Shown here: piece after piece, positions 46,755-59,600 of the stretch
How the letters are laid out: every line of letters starts with the position of its first letter
Position numbering within the stretch: position 1 is the stretch's first letter
Assembly: GCA_024138025.1 (NCBI GenBank)
Contig: JAMXBD010000111.1
Span: 1,302,001 to 1,366,000, forward strand
Source of the DNA: Combretum micranthum
Taxonomy: Eukaryota > Streptophyta > Magnoliopsida > Myrtales > Combretaceae
Direction of reading: 5' to 3'
DNA length: 64,000 nt
Position numbers and translations under genes: made by a program
Notes under the pieces: generated by a model
Database searches by the model: none
Seen by the model: only the letters and a program-made list of their open reading frames with translations
Told to the model about the DNA's origin: nothing

Positions 46755-49700
46755 ATGGCGAGCCGGATGAAGGAAGATGAGAAAAATGAAAAAATAATAC
46801 GTGGACTCCTCAAACTTCCGGAGAATCGGAGATGCATCAACTGTAATAGTTTGGTATGTAGTTTGTAGTTTTCCGTGTATGGATGAACTTGGAGTACTTC
46901 TAGTGGAAGACGTTTTTATAATCTAATCTTTGCAATAACTTATGATAATTTATTTGGTCCATCCTATTTCTCATTTGGTAAAAGGTGGAAAATTAAGAAG
47001 TTATTAAACTAGTGGCTTGTAGTTTCAATTGATGTGAGACAGATTATGGTTGACTGATTGGGAAAATGATCGGCAAATTTCATTTAAAAAAGGCAGAATT
47101 GAGTTTTTCTCATTTTCCAAATTTTTTACTCCAGTAAAACATTGCAATGGTCAACTGGCTACTATGGTCACTGAAGATAAAATCATTTTCCCTATCATCC
47201 ACAAGCGTTTTGCCACTTTAGTAAAATACCATTATTAAGTTTCCGATTACGAAAGTTGCCCCACCGAGAGGAAATTGCTTTCCATTACAGTCAAACACTG
47301 CCAAAGAGGAGAGGGTTGCTACCCGCTTTAGTTGCATCTCATTGCCAGCTAAAAGCCATTAATAAATGCAACTATTATGATATCTATGGTAATAGTTGAG
47401 TATTGTAATGACTCAATTATAACAATGTCAAAAACAGAAAAAAATTTGGAAATGTTTTCCATGAATCCAACCAATGCTTTGCTAGGATGCTAGTGCTTGA
47501 ATTAACATTGAACAGAAATCTTCAATGAATCTTGTTTGGGCCTGTATTTTGAAAATTCATCTAAAATCATTGCTGAAGTAGTTTGTTCCATTTGTAGATT
47601 CTATTAAATATATAGTATGGTGTGCTATGTACATTATTTTACAGGGCTAGATTTTAAAGTGTAGTAATTTCATTTACTTCTGTAATGTAAATCATTAGTT
47701 CTGAATATCCATGTTGCCCGCATATTATTCATTTATTTACAGATTTCTATCTTATAGGCGAAGTTTATACATCTCTCTGAGTGCAAATAATCATAGAATA
47801 ATGACTAATTGATGATTTTTTTTTTTTATTGTTTTTTTTTTTTGGGGGGGGGGGGGGGGGTGGTTGTTGGGCTGTAAAAAAAAAAAAAAAAAAAAAAAAA
47901 ATCAGCTGCTGGTACACTTGTTGATGCCAATAGATGTTTGTGCTTGCCTTTTCTTCTCTTTACTTTGATGTGCTTAGTACTATCAGTGTCTGGAATGCTT
48001 ACCAAATCTTCTTGAAGGAAAAACTGCTCTGTCCATTTGTGAATAATTACACCAAGCAATGATTACGTTGCACAAACCCACACATATATCCAAAGGATAT
48101 TTTATTGTAGATTTGATGATTGCCACATTTCATGGAAATAACTTGGTTTACGGTGGATATGGCTCAAGCAATAATGGCATTCAATTGGGTGTGAAATCGC
48201 TCAATCACATGATCTTGTTTGATGGAGTAACTTAGCACACATGCAATTTGGATGCGTGCATTTGGAGAAGCTTAAGTTGTAGATTATTTCTATCAAATCG
48301 AAAAAAGAGGAAAGGAATAGGACATTAGAGGATCTGATGGCATTGGTTGCAATTAAAAAAAAAGGGTAGAAAAATTTTTTTAGTCCACCTCTAGCAGAAG
48401 ACCTTATTATATAGAGTAGAGCACACTCATCACCACTTTAGAATTTCCCCTTGCTAATCATTTCCATAGAAGGGAATACAATTTCCTCCTCCAATTAAAC
48501 CTTTGAAACAATGGTTATCCAAATTTGATTTTTATTTCCTCTTCTGGAATGGAATAACTGGATGCTTTAAGTGGTTGTCTTCATCTGTTATAGCTGTAAT
48601 TGAGGAATCTTTACCTTTGATTTAGTGCAAGAATTTTCTATGAAAGTTGCTGTTGGCATTTTTCTCATGCTAAGAAGGGGTCCGCTGTGCTCGGTTGAGA
48701 GACCCCCATCCCCTCTCTTAGATATGAGTTTTCTGGGCAATGCTAATGACGAAGCTCCAGTTGGGGTAATTTTTATGAATGAAAGGCATTTCTTGAGGGG
48801 GGAAAAAATCTTACCCAAGCAAGAAAAAGCTGCTGACTTCATGTAAACAATAAATTTTCTCTGTAAAATAACCTCATATTTATGTGCATTGTGTTTTCTA
48901 TCATCTAATGTGTTCATGCAAATTATATTACCATTTGCAGGGACCACAGTATGTATGTACCAGTTTCAACACATTCATATGCACTACTTGTAGTGGAATA
49001 CAGTAAGTACCATTAAATATTTACTCATGTCTTATCTGAGGAACGTTCATGTAGTCCAGTGAGCATGTGAAAATTGTTCATGGTCTCTTTGAATGAAGAG
49101 TGTCAGCAGACAACATGTAGCCATAAATGATTGCTCTTCCTGAGGCATTGATTTATAGGGAATTGTTCGTACTAAACAAAATCTTTCACTGGATGCAGCC
49201 GTGAGTTCACTCATCGAGTAAAATCCATTTCCATGGCTAAATTTACATCACAAGAAGTTAGTGCGCTCCAAGGGGGAGGAAATCAGGTGCTACAAGAATC
49301 TGCTTTTTTAATGAAATGTTATTCTGTGATTTTGGCTTATTGACTCATCTCCATGTTTTACTTGTAGCGTGCAAAGGAAATATATTTGAAGGATTGGGAT
49401 TCACAACGCAATTCCTTTCCTGATGGCGGGTAATGCCGTAAAAAAGAGATTTCTTGTTCTCTTTCTCTCTCTCTCCCTCTCACAGTGAACTTTTGTGATC
49501 TTTGTTTAATGAAATTGATACGTATATATCTATTTTCAGTAATATTGACAAACTTCGAGATTTCATTAAGCATGTCTATGTGGATGGAAGATTCTCTGGC
49601 GGCAAAAACTTAGATAGACCTCCAAGGATGAAGACGGTAGGATATCGACTATTTATTTCTCTGAAGCTATTCGTGTTGAATTTGATTGATGGTGTACAAC

Positions 49701-52700
49701 ATCGACTTAGCCTGTTCTTTTAAAATGTCTGCAACTCATATTAGTATAGTGCTGGTGAGAAATGCTTTGTGCAGCTCTTCTCATTTTGTTAATTATAGGG
49801 TGACAAAGAAGATTCGTATCAAGGCGGTTCTCGAAGCCCAGCATATGAGGATACATATGATCGTCGTTACAGTGATAGGTCTAGCCCAGGTGGAAGAAGT
49901 CCTGGATATGAGCAAGATGGTCGTCAGTACAATGATTACAAAAGAAGTCCTGTTCGTCCTGAAATTATCAATGATTGGCGTCGAGAAGATAGATTTGGAA
50001 ACGGAAGGAAAGTTGATGACCGTGGGGTATTGGATGGAGAGTCTAAGGTTGGAGAGTCGCCAGAGCGACAAAAAGATTTTGGTTCTCCCAGTCCACCTGT
50101 AGTACGACCTGTAAGGGAGATTTTAGGGGAAAATGTCATGCCTCTTCGTATTGGTGAACCACCAAAGGCCAATGTTGGCAAGGTTAGTGAAGCACCTGCA
50201 CAGACTCAGGTGAGCCTTCTTCCTGGTTTGACATCCATTTACATTTTATATTTTCCCTTTATTGTGGAAAACTTTATCAGTTGCACATACGATTGACTCC
50301 CTGTTGATATCTTGGATGATATAGACCTGTCGATTTTGGACCTGTATGAGCACTGTCTTTTTGAAATGGTTTAAAATCCAATTTCCATAATATATTTTAA
50401 TTTGTTGTAATTTTACTTGCCTTTAAATTTACCAGTTATATTTTAAGGTGATCATAGTTGTAAAATGAGAGAATTGACAGTATAACCTTGTGACTGTATT
50501 TTCATTGCTTGTTTTTGCTGTTCATTTGAATGATCAAAACCATGAGCTCCTTTTCTTTTCCTTATTTATATAGTTATTTTTTTCTTCACTCTTCATACAT
50601 GTACATTAACCCTATCTAGAAATGCCCACTGAGATTTCTCCTCCGTCCTCTTTATCTTCTGTCTTCTATTCCTATTTATTAGGATTGTTCATCTTTCTGA
50701 CCCATCCTGAATGGTACTGTCACAGTTGAAGACGATCTAATCTTAAGCTTTTTGTGGAATTGAACCTGAGCTGTCTTTCTTTCATAGTTCAATATTTTTT
50801 TATTTTTCTCAGGAAAAAGTTCAATCTTCTTACTAATTTATTACAGAGGACGACTTCTTCTAGTAGCTTGGCTTCCACAGCCAGTAACACAGCAGAAGTG
50901 AAATGGGAAAGCTCTGCAAGCTTGATTGATTTTGATGCTGACCCAGAGCCTCCTGTTGCAGCACAGCAAAAACCTTCTACCGTAACTCAACCCAGTGCTC
51001 AGCAAATAAGTTCCAATAATGAAAATAATTGGGCCTCTTTTGATGTTGCTCCTGTTGCTAAAGCTCCTCAACCTCCAAATTCAAGCAATCTTGATTCTGT
51101 TTTATTGGATTTATCAATGCCAGCTTCAGGACCAGGTTCAGGAAAACCTGATGTAGCTGGTGGTCTGGTTGCTGCCCTTGGGGGAAACTCAGCAGCCTTA
51201 CCAGTTACTGGTGGATCAACTCTTGCATCAGCAGGGAATGCATTCCCTCCAACTGCAGGTGTTTCTTCCAGTGCAGCAATAAACAATATACCAAACTTAC
51301 CACAGGGTGGTGCTTCATCAATTCCCCCTGGATTGATGCCAACATTCCCCTCTAGTACTGTTACATCTCATAATATGCTACCTCAGCAGCCATCTCTTTT
51401 CCCAGCAGCTGGTGCAGCTAGTTTTCATCCCTCTCAACAATCTGCAGTTCCTATCAATGGAACTCCTAGCAATCAGGTTGATTATGCTGTTTCTTTTTGA
51501 ACTTGAACTCTCTATGTGGGGTATTTTGGTGCTGTAATTATAACCTGCTATGGTTTTCACTTTTGCTGTAGACTGGGAATCCACCACTTGCTGTTAATCC
51601 TCAAGTTTCTTTCAGTACAATTTCTTCCCAACCACTTCCAGGTGTCTTGCATCCTACTCAGGCTCCTCCTGCTGCAGCACCACAGCAGTCTTCCAAAGAA
51701 GCAAAGCATACAAGAAAAGAATTACCAGTGGTAATTATGCAGAAGGAGGATTTTGACAATTTTAATTTGCAGTCATGAACCTTGAAAACAAATTGTTATT
51801 TAATGTCAAAAGTGGATTGATTGCAGGATCTCTTCACCACTACTTATTCAGCCTATCAAGCACCTGTTTTGGGATGGCATGCGGCTCCAGCATATGGCAT
51901 GGGCTACAGTATGCCAAATAACTTTGCAATGGTATGCTTTTCAATCTAGTGTAATTTACGATAGTTGGAGAGAGGTTTGGCTACACCCTCCATGAGGGTG
52001 TAGCCAAAATGGGGTCCTCCATTTTTCTCATGGCTGTGCTTAGTTGCAAATTTTCTGTTGAGAAGCATTTAAGAAAGCATTTACTTTCTATAACATGATT
52101 TGTTGCTCCAGACTATGCCAGCTTTTCCACAGCCAGCAAGATCAGTTAACCCATTTGATATAAATGAACCTTCTCCAGTTCAAGCACCACCTGTAAGTTG
52201 ATTCATCTTTTGATTCCCTTTGCAACTTCTTCTGTGTAATACAACTTAGGTAAAGGCGTATGAACTAAGCATGTTGAAAGTTTGTTCTTGATATAATAAG
52301 ATATTGGATTATGGCTGAGTGAATGGTCAGTACTACTTCTATAAAATATAATGTCCAAAATAGGTTTTGGGTAAAGTTAATTTTCAAAATGCCTTTACAA
52401 AATCGTGTCATAAAATGCAAAGAACTTGCATGTTAAACATGGGGTTGCGGTTGAATAATTTGAACTGAAGAAGATGCAAGTTTTGTTTGAACAAATATCA
52501 CATCTTCAAGATGTGATTTTAAAGTGCTATTTGCAAGTAATTTTTAAATTGAACTCGCATGTTCAATATGGGATTTGTGCTCATAATTATTTGAACTGAA
52601 CTTACATCTTCAAGATGCGAACTTTGTATAAGTAAAGATTGGATCTTCATTCAGCCAAAAAAAAAAAAAAAAAAAAGATCATATCTTCAAGGTACAATTT

Positions 52701-53683
52701 TAAAGTGCTATTTTGGCAATGATAAACATATTTAATAGGTGCACCAAATTTACAAAAGAATTCGATTATTGATTTGTAATAATTTTAATGGGTTGGCCAA
52801 CCACAGTTCATGGTCTATTATTCTTTTAAATCACTCTGCGTCCTTTACTTTTTGGATGAGTATGTTGACCAATTTGCCAATGCTTCATTTTGGAACTTTC
52901 CTTTCTTTTCTATTGCCATTCTGGGACTTATATAATATAAATTTTATTGAACTGACTCGTATTTTCCTTATCCAGCAGTTCCCATCTATGGCACCATTGC
53001 ATAATGCTTTACCAAGTTTGCCACCCTCTTCCAGCTTGGTGCACAATCCAAGCATGGGGACTTCCTCTACGGCATGGTTATCTCCTCCTGCTTCATCATA
53101 TATGTCAGCAGTGCCTCCTATTGCCCCATCTCAGTCAACAGCATTGCCTCCAGGTTTGTCATTACTCATTTAATTGCCCAACCTGTTTTCTTCTGTAATT
53201 TGCACATCTGAATGGTTCTTTAATGAAATTGCAGGTGCATATATGATGCAGCAAATGCCCAGTGCGACAACATTGCCAAGGTAATTTGACTTTCTCTCAT
53301 ACATATCGTGACATGACTGACTGAATGCTGTGGCATTGTGCGGAATGTTCTCTATGCACTTATCTGGTTATGTGCTTTGTTAAAAGAGCTCCTAAAATGA
53401 TATGATAGTTTCCTGAACTGTTGTCTATAGGACCCTTCTTTCAGAATTTCCTATACTGAACTCAAAAAGCATAGTTTAAATATCCTTTCCATAACTTCAG
53501 AAGAACATCCAAATCACAATGAAATGGTTCTTGCATTTTCTCAGGCACCCAGGAATCGGAGGTTTTGGCAGTGATGTATCATCTTTTGGTTCCATGAATT
53601 CAAATCCTTCAATGGCTAGCAACTTACCAGGTTCTTATACTGGAACACCTTCAGCGTCTCTTGGAGGCAACCCATTTGGTTGA
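46755..53683 (+). CDS. AGD14: ArfGAP domain protein AGD14-like, 717 aa
   Basis: Thirteen coding exons: 46,755-46,853; 48,941-49,002; 49,199-49,286; 49,368-49,429; 49,540-49,636; 49,799-50,209; 50,847-51,476; 51,572-51,730; 51,827-51,931; 52,112-52,192; 52,979-53,153; 53,235-53,280; 53,545-53,683. All junctions are GT-AG and phases match (2,154 nt). The ArfGAP domain (about 12-135) has the zinc finger C27-x2-C30-x16-C47-x2-C50 and arginine finger R55 (CSGIHREFTHRVKSIS), so GTPase activation on Arf is expected. An R/S/D/Y-rich part follows (about 140-200), then a long disordered S/P/Q-rich tail with LLDLS (clathrin-box-like), DLF (537-539) and two NPF motifs (584-586 and 714-716, next to the C-terminus), as in AGFG/AGD14 proteins that bind EH-domain and coat partners. 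It probably acts in Golgi/endosome vesicle traffic. Arabidopsis AGD14 is somewhat shorter. Confidence 0.93.
47816..47901 (+). repeat. Stacked T, G and A homopolymer runs in ArfGAP intron
   Basis: Within the 2.1-kb first coding intron, T runs (to 47,843) pass directly into 17 G (47,844-47,860), a 15-nt spacer, and 26 A (47,876-47,901). Such a stack is mutation-prone and hard to sequence. Open frames across it are artefacts. Confidence 0.85.
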
Positions 53684-54210
53684 AACAAACGGACCAAATT
53701 CTCTGCATATTTTTTATTGAGACAGCATCTGTTTGTTGCTCCTCTGAACGAGCATCCTCTTGTTGCTTCAAGTAATCATGCTTGGTAAAAGATTTTGGTC
53801 TTGGATTTGGTAGAACAATGAGAAGTCAAGTGCATTCTCCTGCACAAATTCTTCATGCTACAGGATCCTCCAAGAATCTTAGAACTAGTGAGATGAAACA
53901 ATGCAAGGGATTTGTGGAAGCATCATTGGTTCTTGGATTATTCTTTCGTGCAGAAAAGTTGTCTTGTTGATAATTAGTGATACTTGTAGTCAGTCTTTTG
54001 TCTCCCCTTCCTGGGGAAAGCTGTATCATTCTTTATATTATATTTTTTGCTTTGCAATTGCTTCATTTATGTGGTAAGGGGGTTTGTCGTTTGTGTTTGT
54101 TAGCAAGTTTTTCCAGTGCAAGCTTTGTAATGATATTACTGGGAAGCCCTACTTTGTCCATATTTAGTGTTGAGGTGATTGTTGCTTAATTGCTATCTAA
54201 ATTAAACCTC
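53684..54210 (+). other. 3' UTR and terminator region of the ArfGAP gene
   Basis: Complex non-coding text after the TGA at 53,681, with T-rich upstream elements (about 54,035-54,055) and TGTAATGATATT / TTTGTT signals. The UTR probably ends near 54,130-54,200. Short frames here have no family resemblance. Confidence 0.45.
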
Positions 54211-54897
54211 TGCATGGTTGTTTCTCCTTAACAGCCTACTCCAGGGCTCTTGCACTTTCTGTTTAATATGGCATTATAATGTCACAGAACTCCGGACACT
54301 TGGGTACTTTTGGGGGGAGTTATGATGTCAAAAACGTAGTTGCTATATGAAGGAAAATATGCCCCCTCAAGCAAAGTGAATTAGTTTTCAAATTGTATAA
54401 ACTTTGAAGCACATTTTGTGAGCATCTCACTGGAATTAGATCTGTTATATTTCAGTGAAAACCTTAGAAGATGAAGCCAATTTTGGATTTGATGCGCATT
54501 TACATGGTGGTGGTTTTCTTTTGCGTTTACAGGGGTTAATTCAATTACATCTAGGTGTTTGACTCTAAGCTTGCTGTATGGTACATGAAATCGGCCAGTG
54601 ACAGGAAAATCCTTTGGCACAGGAAAATTGTCCATCTGGTTGGTCAAGTCTTAATGAGAAATTTAATGCCATTTGCGGTGCCTCGAGGAGTGGGGACAGA
54701 ATTAAATTAGCTTTTTGGTAGGATAGGAACTAACAATTTTCGCTGGAACCAGTTCCGCATGCAAATAAACCTAATATGTAGTAATGATGTGGTTTCTAGA
54801 TTAAGAAATTGAGCATGCTAACGGGAGAAATTACAGCTAGTTATGTCGAATGTTTGTACATCGATCTCTTATTTACAGAATGCTCCGGTAAGCATAT
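54211..54897. other. Intergenic DNA beyond the ArfGAP gene
   Basis: No gene was recognised. A minus-strand frame of 88 codons (54,381-54,647) has no known motif. Confidence 0.35.
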
Positions 54898-55165
54898 TAG
54901 GGGTGCAAAAATCTATCAAATGAAATCGAACCGAAGTATATATAAACTGAATCAATCAGAACAAAAATTATGGTTTTCCTTTCCAAATTGGCTTGTAAAA
55001 TTCTTTTATTGGTAAATTCCTGATTTGATCTGTGAACCAAATTTGAGTTTGTGCCACATGGAAACGGGTTTGGAAAAGCCCCTAAATCAAAACGTGTGGT
55101 TGATTCAATCTATTTAAAACCCACACTTCACGGTTTGATTTGGTTCAGAATAATTCATGACAGTT
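54898..55165. mobile_element. hAT-type MITE, right end lost
   Basis: It starts TAGGGGTGCAAAAATC, the classic plant hAT MITE terminus, with AAATCGAACCGAAG inside the left arm. The right arm has CACGGTTTGATTTGGTTCAG in mirror, but the expected CACCCCTA end is missing. It is probably an old or truncated copy. Confidence 0.6.
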
Positions 55166-56570
55166 GAGAATAAAATGCGAGAAAAATGTCAAAAGTCAAC
55201 TCTTCAAGAACATCTACAAACCAAGTTTAACATGTCTAAACAGAGCACGTTGCACCTTTCCGACCTCTTTAAAAGCAATACCCACAGCGGTTCACGAATT
55301 ATCCCGACCATTGGAATTATGGTCTGAAGTTTCACATTCCAATTGTAGAGTCAAAGCATATAGCAAGAAATAACCATCCTATAAAGTGATTAATTTATTT
55401 AAAAAATTTCACTAGAAATAAAGCCTGACCGAATTAGACCCTTAGCATTGCTTTATGTAGAGCTAACCCTGCTGCCGCAATATTAATGAATCGAAAATTG
55501 CATCTACAGGGCAATAAGAATTGATCATTGGGGATTTAGGATGGTCACTATTGATCTAAATCTTATTTCCTTGTATACATTTTCTTTCACATTCTTTTGC
55601 TAGAACATATATAGATACGTGGCTTGATTAAAACTTAAATGATAGTTGCACTGCATAGCATATATTGTAGATTTATCAGTTTATCTTGAGAAATTGTACC
55701 CATTACTCAAACTGAAGTGTCAGTTTAAGCATGAGTTATGATTTTTTCATATTGATATGTTTAGATCAGTTAGTAATTCATTTAAACTCTATCTAATGAA
55801 TTGTTTAAGTATAATGACCGATTGGAAGTCATTACTTGTTGTGATGCTTGGAAAAGCAACAAGGTGTATAATTCTTTTTATGCAGAAATGATTCTTACCG
55901 AGATTATTGTGCTTCCCCTGCCCTCCCTTAAAATCTTACAAGTTCTAGTGTGTTAATGAAGAACAAGGGAATACTGTTCATGCTCAGAGCGACATCTGTC
56001 TTAGTAGACACATAAACCTTTTCAAGGATAGGGTACACTCTCTTTAAACCAATCCACGAGGACTATGTGATGAATAAGTCCTAGTTGTGCTGTTTAGTGA
56101 GCTTAAAAAGTAAGCTTGGTAGCAAGATACTTAGATCTTGAGTAATTTGCCATGATAATTTTTAAAACAAAGCCAACTCTCTTTGAGTTTACGAATAACT
56201 ATCTCTAGGTAGGGGAAAACATTAGAGAACATGAAAATAGTCACTACTTTTTTCAACAATGAACTACTTTATCATTGTTTATATCTCATTCTCACAAGCA
56301 ATGTAACTACACTAACAATACAAAAAAGGCAAAGCTTTTCAATGAGCATCACATACAGACAAAATGCCCCTTACACCCATCACAAAAATGTTTATATATA
56401 TACATCCATCATACATATATTTTAAATATCAGCAAGGGAAAGGCCATATATCGTTGCTTGCCATGTTTATGTTATATCACTATTTGCATCACACATATTT
56501 GTATTTACATGAGAAAGGTCATCTGGAGCAACACAGTTGGTTTACATGTTTTGCTATGTTGTGCCATGAT
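55166..56570. other. Spacer between convergent genes
   Basis: It holds no recognised gene. The right part may include the 3' UTR of the minus-strand SERINC gene (below 56,700). Frames at 56,231-56,583 are short and overlapping and look fortuitous. Confidence 0.4.
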
Positions 56571-56699
56571 CTCAAATAAATGAAATAATTTCAAGTAGAA
56601 TGGCCCTCTCTTTGGTCACTTTGTGGATGTATGTTTCCAATGTCTCTACCTCATCATATCCACAACTTTTGATTGGAAAATTGCAGCCTTCTATACTTG

Positions 56700-59600
56700 T
56701 TATGTAGTTTCTTCTGTTTGTCTCGACTTCCATACAAGGGGCGATACAAGTATCCATACTGCATAAAAGAATGCTAGAAGTTATTCTTTTATTTTATCTA
56801 ATTCTAGTATGTCCTAAGCAAATGGCCAGTGAAACAGTCTATCTTTTCACAGCATAATTGCAAAATGCACCCCTAAAATTGTTAGTTAGGTGTGGACAAC
56901 TATCCTAAACTCTAAAAGCACTTCATAGCTTTTGAAAATATACATTTATTTCCACAAACGATACTAAAGCTCCCAAAACAATGCTACCTCTGGGGGGTGG
57001 GGTTTAGCAGCAGTTAGGGAAGTAAGTGCACATTTTTAGAAGTCATGAGAAGGTGAAGGCAGTTTCGGGATTTCATTGGATCTATCTGCACCTAACTAAT
57101 ATTTTTGGGTATATATTTGCAGTTTGCACCTTTTCTAGTTACCATACCGAAGTACTTACAGTAGACACAAACTGCTACCCATTCATTCACTATTCGAACC
57201 CAAGTGCTAGTCCATCCCACATCAATTGTCCACCTGCAATGGAATATAAAGGTGAGTTTTTCTGCATAATACCAAGTCTGGGAAAAATCAAGCCTAGCTG
57301 CTATTTTCTTAAAATGGCAATACATTGAAAATCTGCCCATATGCATACTCTAGATTTGTTTGAGGATTCATACCCACATTTCTTGATTGTTTTGACATTA
57401 AGTACACATGATTATAAAAAGCTGTTTTGGATTGAGAACTATATATTCATAAAGGATGAACATTACCAGTCCTATATACTAGTTCTAGCATAAAAATGAA
57501 AAGAGAGATTAGTTAATGCGCTACATACTTTTTCATAGAGTGATGAGTGTTCCAGCCAATCAATAGCATTGCAAAATACATGGCTCCAGTTGCAAATACA
57601 AAATGGAAGAAACCGTAGCCATATGGAACCTCCTCATCAGATCTCTTGTCCTTTTTCTTGAACTGTAGTGACAAATACCTTAGTAATGACAAAACTCAAC
57701 AACCAAGGATAAGTTTAGACCCTTCGAAAACGAACCTGGAAACACTCAGAATCAATGCCTGTTGAAAAGGTTGCAATAACAATTGCGAGTACTGCAACAA
57801 CGAAGCTCTGCCCATGAACAATAAACGCTGTCAAGTCTAAGAGATAAAAGAAATGAAAAGCTCAATCGAGTGGTTAGTTCTATGTTGCATCAAGCCTTGT
57901 GAAAAGCTCTAGTCATTTTTCACCTATTTCTATTAAGAATGCTTGCTTAGGCTTATATCAGGGATGGCAATACATCCTTCGGGCCAACTAAATCTTTGCA
58001 TTTCAAGGAAGTTATAGTAACTGTTGCTCTGTGGGAATAATTTCCTGCATACTAGCCCTGATGAATGCAATAATGTCTTCAATTCAATCAAACATTGCTG
58101 CAGGAACATGACTTACTATGATTGTGAGCCAATCAGTCCTGTTGGAAGCTTCAGCTTTTCTATTGCAACTTATGCCTGCTGGTTCACTGCGGATGCAAAC
58201 ATATGACAATGTCAAAGTTTTATTTATATCATTATCAAACTTCTTATACAAAATGAAACTAACTTCTCCAGATTTACAAAAAGTATGATGAAAATGACTG
58301 TTACTTATGAGATCACGTGCGTGTAGAGCTGAATCGTCTTACAACATGACTAATTCTGACTTTGATCCACACAATCAAGTTTAAAAGTTTAAACTTTTGG
58401 ACTGTGCTACTTAGGTTGAAGCTATCAAGTGGACCAATTAATTATAATGGAGGCAAAATTATGATGGTGATTCAAATTCAGGACAAATTACATCGGAAGG
58501 TCTTAACGTTTGGGGATAAATTTATTTAAGGTCTCAATATTTCGAGTAGCTCAAAAAAGGTCTTAACATTTGGAGAAATGGGTCAATTTAAGTTTCTGTT
58601 GACACGTGTGAATAGGAAAAACATTTAACTAAAACTCAGAAGACACATTATATTATACTACGTGTCAATGGAGACCTTAATTAACCCACTTCTTCAAATG
58701 TTAGAATCTCTTTTAAATCACTCGAAATATTGAGACTCAAATGAACTTACTACCGAATGTTGTGATTTTCCAGTGTAATTTACCCTTTGGATTCATGACC
58801 TTATATTAATACTCTGCAAGCTACAAGAGCGACTCTCATAGCTGCTGCTGTTACAAAACATAAACAAAGACTTCTACTGAAGGAAAAACGAATCAACAAG
58901 GCTGGCTGTCATTATCAGAATAAGGAGAATGGTAGAGTGGTCTAAGGCTTTTATCTCTATTATTAACAATATTGAACATTCTTAGTGTCTAATGGATGAG
59001 TCGCTTAGACTTTGTGAGTAGATTAAAGCTTTTCTTCGGTCTGAAATGCTACTTTAACTAATGAAATTGGACCAATACCTTCTGATAGCGCACCAACATA
59101 TGAATACAATGTAGAGTCCCATAAGACCTGGAGTCAAGAAGCCTGCGTCCACCTGTATATTCAAAGCATCACAAGTTGTGGTTTCCGTAGAAATGAAGAC
59201 AAACCACGTAACGCATCAAGACTTACTTTAGGGTGAAGAGAAACACTAGTCATGAGTTGAAGAAGGACCAGGGTCCACGTTATGAAGAAAATATTGAGGA
59301 GACAAGATGGCTCTGGTGCATACCAAATGTAAAGTAAAATGATCCCGACGATGCATACTACGTATGCCGTGGTTGCGAGTAACATCACCTGAATGTGGCT
59401 GCAATGCAGTGCAATTTTCTAAATACAAGTTAGTGAAGCACTCAAATGCTACATATATTGACAACAGTTTCAATCTCAAATCAATAGAATTGATCCCAAA
59501 AGTTTCGATATCCTGCTAGATGGTTCTGTTTGCTTCCATCTTAGACGTTTAAGCTAAGATCATTTTCTTGGGGATAACTCTAGAGCACAATAAACAGTCA

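Noticed and set aside
47826..48059. 77-codon minus-strand frame
   Set aside because: It runs through the T/G/A homopolymer stack in the ArfGAP intron and has no real content.
49793..50071. 92-codon minus-strand frame
   Set aside because: Antisense shadow of ArfGAP coding exon 6.
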